From CAYVUV01 sp964455095 (GTDB taxonomy: Bacteria > Desulfobacterota > Binatia > HRBIN30 > CADEER01), in contig CAYVUV010000028.1 of assembly GCA_964455095.1 (NCBI GenBank), positions 1 through 64,000 of the forward strand: a stretch of DNA of 64,000 bases, given 5' to 3'. Each line of letters opens with the position of its first letter. The first letter of the stretch is position 1. Below are positions 58,010-64,000 of the stretch, in pieces. The translations under genes were made by a program, and so were the position numbers. The notes below the pieces were generated by a model, which was not told the origin of the DNA, ran no database searches, and saw nothing but the letters and a program-made list of their open reading frames with translations.

Positions 58010-58867
58010 TTACGCCCGCCGCGCGGTGACGATCCACGCCGCCGAGGGCATCTGCACGCCGGTGGGGGTGGTGTAGGGGGCGAGCGATTCGCGCACGGCG
58101 CCGGCGACCACAGCGACGAGGGCCGGGTCGGCATCGCCCAGGGCTCGGGAGGTGGGGCCCATCTGCAGCAGGAAGTCGACGGTCTGGTCGATGTCGCCGC
58201 CGCCGCCGACGGTGAGGGTTTCGCGCGTCGGCTCGAAGCCGATGTTGGTGAAACCGGCGCGGTCGAGGATGCCGCGCACGCGGTCGGGGTCGGCGAAGGC
58301 GAACGGGCCCGGGGCGTTGGGGTCGGGGATCGGCGGTGGCGGCATGTGCTGCAGCGCCGCCATCAGCGGCACGAACATCCACGGGTTCTCGGGCAGCGCC
58401 TGCCAACACACGAACGCCAGCCGGCCACCGGGCCGCAAGCCGCCGCGCAGGTTGGTGAAGGCGGCGACCGGATCGCTGAAGAACATGACACCGAAGCGCG
58501 AGAAGACGACGTCGAAGTCGGCGCCTTCGAAGTCGTGCGTCTGCACGTCGGTGGCCTCGAAGCGCGCGTGCGCGAGGTTGGCCGCTTCGGCGCGCGCCCG
58601 CGCGCGTTCGAGCATGACCGCCGAGATGTCCAGCCCGGTGACCGATCCGGTGGCGCCGACGCGCCGCGCCAGCTCGAGGCTGCTGTCGCCGCAGCCGCAG
58701 CCGACGTCGAGCACGTGCTCGCCGTGCGCCAGGGCGGCGCGGTCCATCGCCCGCTGCCCGAGCGGGCGAATCTGCACGTCGATCAGATCCTGCAGCGCCA
58801 CCCACTTGGGGCCGGCTTGCTCGTTCCAGTACTGACGCTGCTCGGCGTTCCCCGCGGTTTGCTCCAT
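58010..58867 (-). CDS. Class I SAM-dependent methyltransferase
   Basis: 285 residues. Motif I is HVLDVGCGCGDSSLELARRV, the acidic loop VTGLDISAVMLERAR, and post-I FDVVFSRFGVMFFSDPVAAF, as in UbiE/Coq5-like and small-molecule methyltransferases. The C-terminal part (PNAPGPFAFADPDRVRGIL, AGFTNIGFEP) is a familiar lid in this subgroup. The start methionine precedes EQTAGNAEQRQYWNEQAGPK, a conserved beginning. Substrate unknown. It lies 7 bp after the msrB gene in the same direction. Confidence 0.88.
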   Translation of the reverse strand: MEQTAGNAEQRQYWNEQAGPKWVALQDLIDVQIRPLGQRAMDRAALAHGEHVLDVGCGCGDSSLELARRVGATGSVTGLDISAVMLERARARAEAANLAHARFEATDVQTHDFEGADFDVVFSRFGVMFFSDPVAAFTNLRGGLRPGGRLAFVCWQALPENPWMFVPLMAALQHMPPPPIPDPNAPGPFAFADPDRVRGILDRAGFTNIGFEPTRETLTVGGGGDIDQTVDFLLQMGPTSRALGDADPALVAVVAGAVRESLAPYTTPTGVQMPSAAWIVTARRA

Positions 58868-58874
58868 GGCGGCG

Positions 58875-59270
58875 CTACTCCTTCTTCTCCAGCTTGAGGG
58901 CGACGGAGTTCATGCAGAAGCGCTGGCCGGTGGGCGCCGGGCCGTCGTCGAACAGATGCCCGAGGTGCGCGTCGCAGCGGCCGCAGAGCACCTCGACGCG
59001 GCGCATGCCGTGGCTGAGATCGATCTCCTGGCGCACCGCGTCGGGGGTGACCGGCGCCCAGAAGCTCGGCCAGCCGCTGCCCGACTCGTACTTCGTCTCC
59101 GAGGTGAACAGCGGGTTGTCGCAACACACGCAGCGGTACACGCCGTCGTCCTTGCACTGGTAGTACGTGCCGGTGAACGGTCGCTCCGTCGCCTTCTGGC
59201 GGCAGACGGCAAACTGCTCCGGCGTCAGCTGCTGACGCCACTCCTCGTCCGATTTGACGGTCTTGCTCAT
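58875..59270 (-). CDS. msrB: Peptide-methionine (R)-S-oxide reductase MsrB
   Basis: 131 residues. Two zinc CxxC pairs (CVCCDNPLF and CGRCDAHLGHLFDDGP), the SGWPSFW motif and the catalytic Cys in GQRFCMNSVAL are all present. It repairs the R form of oxidised methionine in proteins using thioredoxin. No signal peptide, so cytoplasmic. The methyltransferase gene follows after 7 bp. Confidence 0.96.
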   Translation of the reverse strand: MSKTVKSDEEWRQQLTPEQFAVCRQKATERPFTGTYYQCKDDGVYRCVCCDNPLFTSETKYESGSGWPSFWAPVTPDAVRQEIDLSHGMRRVEVLCGRCDAHLGHLFDDGPAPTGQRFCMNSVALKLEKKE

Positions 59271-59336
59271 GACTCCCTCTCGTTCCCTTCTTCTCTGTGA
59301 ACTCTGTATCCTCTGTGGTGAGCAATCTTGTCTTAC

Positions 59337-60179
59337 TCAGGTCCCCGCGAGCTCGAGCGGGAAACGGCGCAGGTTTCGGTACCGTCGCAGCAGCGCGCCG
59401 AAATCGGTCGGCAGCTTGTGGCAGTAGGTAATGAACCCCGGCAGCGTGGCGAAGGTGCGCTCGGCGGCGGCGAAGTGCGGGTCGGCGCGCAGCGTCTGCT
59501 CTTCGCGCACCGGCGGCGGGGTGTGCGGGTCGGCGCGGAAACGGCGCACGTAGTCGAGCAACCGGGCGTGGTAGTCGGGGTCCTCGACGATGGCGCCGAT
59601 GGTGCGGTGGCGCGGGTGCGTGCCGTCGACCATGGCGGCGACCTGGCGTTCGAAGTCGGCGAGCCCGTCGGGGAACATCTGGATCAACTGCAGGTCGTAG
59701 ACCGGGTTCAGGTGCACCACCTGCATGACGTGACCGACGATGGTATCGCGGTCCGACAGAAACCCGGTCGGATCCATCATCGACACCGGGTCGTCGAGCA
59801 CGCGCAAAAGCTGGTGAAAGCCGAACGAGATGCCCTTCTGTTGATAGTAGTCGCGCGACGCCGGCTCGATGACGAAGCGCAGCATGTCGAAACTGCCGAA
59901 CAGGATCTGCAGCCGCGCTGGCCGGCGCTCGATGAAGCCCTGCGCCTCCAATGCGCGCAGGCGCCGATCGATCTCGGCGCCGTCGACGTAGAGCCGCAAC
60001 GTGCGGCCCAGCCGCCGCAGCTTGCCGGCAATCTCACGCGGTCCGCCCAGCGCCGCGCGCAGCAGCGTCCAGGCGCTGGCCGTTTGCCGCAAGGCGCGCG
60101 CATCGGCGCCCGCCGCGGTGGTGGCGGAGTCGTTCATCGTTGGCATGTTGGGCATGTTGACGGAGCTCATGCGCCGCAC
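59337..60179 (-). CDS. Conserved hypothetical protein
   Basis: 280 residues if started at the first ATG; ATGs at 60170 and 60137 are equally possible. The body is mostly helical: EIDRRLRALEAQGFIERRPA looks like a winged-helix-type segment, followed by LFGSFDMLRFVIEPASRDYY, then GHVMQVVHLNPVYDLQLIQM and FERQVAAMVDGTHPRHRTIG. Several conserved-looking His residues (GHVMQVVH, GTHPRHR) might bind metal. No known family was recognised. Coding composition and length make it a real gene. Confidence 0.7.
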   Translation of the reverse strand: MRRMSSVNMPNMPTMNDSATTAAGADARALRQTASAWTLLRAALGGPREIAGKLRRLGRTLRLYVDGAEIDRRLRALEAQGFIERRPARLQILFGSFDMLRFVIEPASRDYYQQKGISFGFHQLLRVLDDPVSMMDPTGFLSDRDTIVGHVMQVVHLNPVYDLQLIQMFPDGLADFERQVAAMVDGTHPRHRTIGAIVEDPDYHARLLDYVRRFRADPHTPPPVREEQTLRADPHFAAAERTFATLPGFITYCHKLPTDFGALLRRYRNLRRFPLELAGT

Positions 60180-60313
60180 CGTACCTGCTCCACGCGTAGC
60201 ACATCGCGCCCACGCCTGGCGACGGGGCTGCGGCGGGGACTGGCGCGCTTCGCGCCGGTCGACGGGATGCGATAAGTGGTGCGTTTCGCAATTCCAGAGA
60301 CCTGGCGCGCGAG

Positions 60314-60476
60314 GGTTCCTTCTCCCGGATGGGAGAAGGACAGGATGAGGGGGATATCATTGATCGGCGAAGCCAACCTCGACTTTGGCGGCTCTTTCAA
60401 GGCTAAAAACCCAGCCGTGGCCTTCGGCGCAATTGAATTCCCCTCACCTTAATCCTCTCCCATCCGGGAGAGGAAA
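60314..60476. repeat. Dispersed double-hairpin element, copy 3
   Basis: Same orientation as copy 1. Ends: TCCTTCTCCC-GGAT-GGGAGAAGGA and TCCTCTCCC-ATCC-GGGAGAGGA. The inner part shares ATTGATCGGCGAAGCCA and CGTGGCCTTCGGCGC with copy 1 and differs in the middle. It lies between divergent genes (59337 minus, 60526 plus). Confidence 0.78.
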
Positions 60477-60525
60477 CTAGAGGGATCTACAGGGCCGAAG
60501 AAATGAACGAGGAGCGTCTGGATTC

Positions 60526-61962
60526 ATGGTTCGTATCGTCTGGATTGCCCTAGCGATTGCTATTGGCACCACGCCGGCGCCGGTGTGGGCCGAGAGCGCG
60601 TCCGGCGGCAGTCCCGCCGCGCCTCATCCGGTGCGCTGGATCGCCGTCGGCGGCGGCGCCGACCCGGTGTCGACGCAGGTGTCGCTGGAGCAAGACCTCG
60701 CCCTGGCGCAGCGAGTCCTGGGCCCGGACGGCGTCGTGCTGTTCGCCGGCGGCGCGCACGCGCAGGGCGTCCAGGTGCTGCGCAAGGAACCGGGCGGCGA
60801 TTCGCTGCTGCTCGACCTCGGCGCGCTGCTGGACCCGCGCGATGGGCGCGAGTCGCGCTACCGCCTGCCGAAGCTCGCCACGGCCGCGCCGGCGACCCGG
60901 GACGGCGCAATGGCGGCGCTGACGGACGCCCTCAGCGCCGGCACGGCTCCGCTGCTGCTCTACGTCGCCTCACACGGCGAGCCCGGCAACTCGGCACGCG
61001 AGAACAAGCTCAACCTGTGGGGCGGCGCGAACCTCACGGTGGCCGATCTGGCCGCGTTGCTCGATGGCGCGCCGGCCGCGCGGCCAGTGCGCGTCGTGAT
61101 CACCGCGTGCTATGCGGGCGGCTTCGCCGACCTCGCCTTCGCCGGCGCCGACCCGGACCGCGGCGCCGCGGCGGGTCAGCGCTGCGGGCTCTTCGCGGCG
61201 GAATGGGATCAGGAATCGAGCGGCTGCGACGCCAATCCCAACCGCCGCGAGCAAGAGGGCTACGGCATCCACTTTCTGCACGCCCTGCGCGGCGAGACGC
61301 GCGACGGCACGCCGCTGCCGCGCGCCGCGATCGACTTCGACGGCGACGGCGTGATCTCCCTGCTCGAGGCACACACGCGCGTGCGCATCGCCTCGGCGGC
61401 ATTCGACGTGCCGACCTCGACGTCCGAGCGCTGGCTGCGCCAGGTGGCGCCGGACGGTGGCCGAGCGGTGCCGGTGGCACTGCCCGAAGAGGACGCGGTC
61501 ATCGCGGCGCTGGGCGCACAGCTCGGGCTGAGCGACGCGGTCAGCGCGCGGGCGCGGGCCGAAGAGATCGAGCGCGGTCTCGACGACGCCGATGCGGCGC
61601 TGGCCGACGCGGAAGCGCGCGAGAGCGAGCGCTATGCGGCGCTGCGTATCGCCTTGCTCGAGCGCTGGCCGGTGCTCGACGACCCGTGGCATCCGGACTT
61701 CGCGCCGACGATCGCCGCCAACCGCGATGCCATCCGTGCGGCGCTCGACACGGCGCCTGAAGCGCTCGCGTATCGCACCGCGCGCGACGCGGCGGACCAA
61801 CTGGCCCTGCGCTTCGATGACCTGCGCACACGGCGCGCTCCGGTCGTGCGCCTGGTCCGCGCGTACGACACGCGATTGCTCGCCGGCCGTTTGCAGGCAG
61901 TGGGCGGTCCGGCGTGGGCGCAGTATCAGCGCCTGCTCGCCTGCGAACGCAGCGCGCCGTGA
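60526..61962 (+). CDS. Secreted caspase-like (clan CD) cysteine peptidase
   Basis: 478 residues with a signal peptide (IVWIALAIAIGTTPAPVWA). The catalytic pair is LLYVASHGEPGN (His near 149) and VVITACYAGGFADL (Cys near 195), the clan CD arrangement seen in C13/C14 peptidases. Between them lies LNLWGGANLTVADLAALLDG. A calcium-type loop (DFDGDGVISLLEA) follows. The C-terminal 170 residues are helical and of unknown role. The protein is probably periplasmic. It is unrelated in position to the caspase tail remnant at 6992. Confidence 0.75.
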   Translation: MVRIVWIALAIAIGTTPAPVWAESASGGSPAAPHPVRWIAVGGGADPVSTQVSLEQDLALAQRVLGPDGVVLFAGGAHAQGVQVLRKEPGGDSLLLDLGALLDPRDGRESRYRLPKLATAAPATRDGAMAALTDALSAGTAPLLLYVASHGEPGNSARENKLNLWGGANLTVADLAALLDGAPAARPVRVVITACYAGGFADLAFAGADPDRGAAAGQRCGLFAAEWDQESSGCDANPNRREQEGYGIHFLHALRGETRDGTPLPRAAIDFDGDGVISLLEAHTRVRIASAAFDVPTSTSERWLRQVAPDGGRAVPVALPEEDAVIAALGAQLGLSDAVSARARAEEIERGLDDADAALADAEARESERYAALRIALLERWPVLDDPWHPDFAPTIAANRDAIRAALDTAPEALAYRTARDAADQLALRFDDLRTRRAPVVRLVRAYDTRLLAGRLQAVGGPAWAQYQRLLACERSAP

Positions 61963-62288
61963 GGCGGACCGTCCCGCCGCGATTCGGCTAGAATTCCTGT
62001 CCCGCCGGGGGCCTTGCCAAAGAAGGTGCCAGCGCACCAGAGAATCACGAAAGCTCGAAGGTACGAGAACACGACACTTAGATCTGTAGGGCCTGAAATG
62101 ACTGAGTCTGTTTTTCGTGGTTTCACTCTTTCGTGGTTTCGTGATTCTCCGAATCATCCGTGGCACCCCCTGAATTGGCGTTTCTGGGCAAAGCTCCCGG
62201 CGGGAGAGGAAGCAGAGACCGCACCGACTGCAAAGCCACTGGACGCCGCCGTGGCGGTGTGACAGTCCCTGGCGCAGGACGAATCTCC
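61963..62288. other. Intergenic region with MITE-like inverted repeat
   Basis: A 326-bp stretch without a gene. Its main feature is a perfect 13-bp inverted repeat, GAGAATCACGAAA (62040-62052) and TTTCGTGATTCTC (62137-62149), around 84 bp. The right side also carries TTTCGTGGTTTC twice. A short CTCCCGGCGGGAG palindrome near 62190 resembles the end of the dispersed double-hairpin element. The size and terminal repeats fit a small non-autonomous element or its relic. Confidence 0.55.
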
Positions 62289-63620
62289 ATGCCCGAGCAA
62301 CCCCCGGTCCAGTACGCGCAAAGCGTCGACCTGCACATCGCCTATCAAGTCGTCGGCGAGGGGCCGATCGACATCGTCGAAGTGCCGGGGATGCTGAACC
62401 ACCTGGAGGTGATGTGGGAGACGCCGGGGCTGGTGCGGTTCATCGGAAGGCTGGCGCGCCTGGGCCGCGTGATCTTGTTCGACAAGCGGGGCATGGGGCT
62501 CTCCGATCGCTTGGCACACGATGCGACGCCGACGATCGAAGAACGTGCCGACGACGTGCGCGCGGTCATGGACGCCGCCGGTTCGGCAAAGGCCGTGCTC
62601 ATCGGTGTCGCCGACGGCGGAGTCATTGCGTTGCAGTACACCGCCATGTATCCCGAGCGCGTCCAAGCCCTGGTCCTACACGCGACCGGGCCGTGCGGCA
62701 GCCGCCGGCCGGACTTTCCCTACGGTCTCGATCCCGCCCTCACGGGGCGTCTGTTGGATCGTGTCGAGCGCGATTGGGGTACCGGCATCATGGGTCGTCT
62801 CTACGGCGATCGATCGCAGGCAGCCCGCGACTACTTCGCTCGCGTTGAACGGCGCGCGTGTCCGCCGCGCGCCGCAGCCGCCCTCATGCGCATGGGGTTC
62901 GATGTCGACCTACGGCCCTTGCTGGTCTCCATTCGTGTCCCCACCGTGATCGTCCACCATCGCGACCATCCCGCCTGGCCGGTCGAAGGGGCGCGCTATC
63001 TCGCCGAGCACATTGCGGGCGCGCGGCTGATCGTCGAGGAGGCGCCGTTTTCGTTGCTGGGCGAATTCTGCGAGCGGCGCAGGGTCAGCGAGGCCGTCGA
63101 AGAGCTGCTCACCGGTGCTCCGTCGATGCCCGGGCCGGAGCGCCTGCTGACCGTGCTGCTGTTCACCGACATCGTCGGCTCAACCGGCCGTGCCGCGGCG
63201 CTCGGCGATCGGGCCTGGCGCGACGTGCTCGACGACCACGACGGCGTCATTCGGCGCCTGGTCGAGGCGGCCGGCGGGCACTGCGTGAAGACGACCGGCG
63301 ACGGCGTGTTGGCGCGTTTCGACGGCGCGGTGCGCGCCATTCGCTGCGCGCAGGCGATCGTCGCGGAGGTGAAACGGCTCGGGCTCGCCGTGCGCGCCGG
63401 CGTGCACGCCGGGGAGTGCGAACGGCTCGGCGACGACCTGGCCGGCATCGCCGTCCACGTCGGTGCCCGCGTCGCCGAGCTCGCCGGCGCCGGCGAAGTG
63501 CTCGTCAGCGGCACCGTACGCGACCTCGTGCTCGGCGCCGGCATCGAATTCGACGACCGCGGCCAGCACGTGCTGCGCGGCGTCCCGGGTACCTGGCCGG
63601 TGCTCGCCGTCGTGCGTTGA
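62289..63620 (+). CDS. Class III adenylate/guanylate cyclase fused to a degenerate alpha/beta hydrolase domain
   Basis: 443 residues. The N-terminal 270 follow the alpha/beta hydrolase pattern of hydrolase-cyclase fusions (VILFDKRGMGLSDRL, VLIGVADGGVIALQYTAMYP, VQALVLHATGP), but the nucleophile Ser is Ala (GVADG, residue 108), and the region where the His should be (ARLIVEEAPFSLLGEF) has none. The C-terminal cyclase is intact: LLFTDIVGSTGRAAALGDRA (metal Asp near 294), KTTGDGVLARFDGAVRAI, GLAVRAGVHAGECE, GIAVHVGARVAELAGAGEVL, VSGTVRDLVLGAGI. The hydrolase part is therefore probably a ligand sensor for the cyclase. AGGA lies nine bases before the ATG. Confidence 0.88.
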   Translation: MPEQPPVQYAQSVDLHIAYQVVGEGPIDIVEVPGMLNHLEVMWETPGLVRFIGRLARLGRVILFDKRGMGLSDRLAHDATPTIEERADDVRAVMDAAGSAKAVLIGVADGGVIALQYTAMYPERVQALVLHATGPCGSRRPDFPYGLDPALTGRLLDRVERDWGTGIMGRLYGDRSQAARDYFARVERRACPPRAAAALMRMGFDVDLRPLLVSIRVPTVIVHHRDHPAWPVEGARYLAEHIAGARLIVEEAPFSLLGEFCERRRVSEAVEELLTGAPSMPGPERLLTVLLFTDIVGSTGRAAALGDRAWRDVLDDHDGVIRRLVEAAGGHCVKTTGDGVLARFDGAVRAIRCAQAIVAEVKRLGLAVRAGVHAGECERLGDDLAGIAVHVGARVAELAGAGEVLVSGTVRDLVLGAGIEFDDRGQHVLRGVPGTWPVLAVVR

Positions 63621-63683
63621 GCAATCGGCTCAGCTGCCGTTAGCTGGGGCCGCGGGCGTCTCGGCAGCGGGCCCGTGAGCTGC

Positions 63684-64000
63684 CTATTCCGAGTCTTTCC
63701 CCGTTAGTAAGAACTCCAGCCGATCGCTCTCGACCGCCACGCGGCGCAGGACGAGCTGGAACTCCTCCGTCGTTACCCCGGCCTTCGGGACCCAGCCCTG
63801 GGCGCAAACGCGGCCGCGTGTGTCGATGCGGAAGCTGACTAGCTGGGCCGCTCGGTTGTGCCGCCAGATCCGAATCGCGAGGTCGTCAATGCCTCGCACA
63901 GACGCGGCGCCGGCGACAACGGCGCGAACCTCGAACGCCTCCTCGGTTTCGTGCACGCGGACACGGTGGAATCGGCCGTTCTCGAAGCGAACCACTACGT
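63684..64000 (-). CDS. Partial gene, YbjN-like protein of unknown function
   Basis: About 105 residues reach the right edge of the window; the start is outside or is the GTG at 63995. The visible part reads VRIHETEEAFEV-like VRVHETEEAFEVRAVVA, LAIRIWRHNRAAQLVSFRID, TRGRVCAQGWVPKAGVTTEE, FQLVLRRVAVESDRLEFLLT. The alternating beta-strands and closing VAVESDRLEFLLTG are reminiscent of YbjN/chaperone-like folds. This is a weak call; the coding character is clear. Confidence 0.5.
   Translation of the reverse strand, partial: VVVRFENGRFHRVRVHETEEAFEVRAVVAGAASVRGIDDLAIRIWRHNRAAQLVSFRIDTRGRVCAQGWVPKAGVTTEEFQLVLRRVAVESDRLEFLLTGKDSE

Noticed and set aside
59281..59336. Possible regulatory repeat CTCTGTGAACTCTGTATCCTCTGTGG before msrB-side genes
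   Set aside because: It resembles common low-complexity CTCTGTG intergenic junk seen in many genomes; only one copy lies here and nothing links it to regulation.

Overview
The window is high-GC bacterial DNA with dense coding, short intergenic spaces and many ATGA/TGATG start-stop overlaps. The gene complement (DUF3604 protein, haloalkane dehalogenase-like and DUF2855 proteins, a wax-ester synthase/diacylglycerol acyltransferase, a bacterial COQ4 homologue, a sigma-54 two-component system) fits a Gram-negative, probably uncultivated soil or sediment lineage such as Binatota/Desulfobacterota-like or proteobacterial relatives. The sequence alone does not settle the taxonomy. No rRNA, tRNA, integrase, transposase gene or CRISPR array was seen.

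Layout. 1-6966: a partial PpiC-type isomerase, a secreted DUF3604 protein, a DUF1330-like protein, and an operon (DUF2855 protein, membrane protein, haloalkane dehalogenase-like hydrolase) divergent from a TetR regulator; a shared operator-like sequence lies in front of both minus-strand units. 6992-8390: a decayed stretch on the minus strand with a caspase-like C-terminal remnant, a peptidoglycan-binding/CHAP hydrolase broken by two frameshifts and two stops, and a frameshifted PEGA-type protein. 8738-35428: one nineteen-gene plus-strand operon for an extracellular contractile injection system (eCIS): sheath, tube, gp26-like protein, disordered protein, DUF4255 cap, AAA+ ATPase, small protein, DUF4157-HNH putative effector, tube adaptor, LysM/gp53-like protein, gp27-like hub, gp5-like spike, PAAR-like tip, gp25 wedge, two baseplate-J proteins, a gpI-type protein, a beta-helix fibre and a coiled-coil/carboxypeptidase-regulatory-like protein. 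No capsid, portal, terminase or T6SS membrane-complex gene accompanies it.

35716-42057: the eCIS is followed on the minus strand by a small conserved protein and a SARP/BTAD regulator, then an HD-domain protein (+) and a large polytopic patatin-like phospholipase (-). A conserved promoter-like element, TTGACG preceded by GGGAAATCCC boxes, sits in front of the decayed PEGA gene, the SARP gene and a remnant SARP start upstream of the patatin gene, suggesting a local regulon. 42162-64000 looks like ordinary chromosome: lipase-like hydrolase, K+ channel/TrkA-N protein, wax-ester synthase, beta-propeller/di-heme cytochrome fusion, GNAT-like protein, NtrC-type response regulator and its kinase beside a good sigma-54 promoter for a small membrane protein and COQ4, CDP-alcohol phosphatidyltransferase, a FitAB-type toxin-antitoxin pair, methyltransferase, MsrB, a secreted caspase-like protein, and a cyclase fused to a hydrolase domain that has lost its catalytic Ser and His. 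A dispersed 163-bp double-hairpin element occurs three times in this right-hand part.
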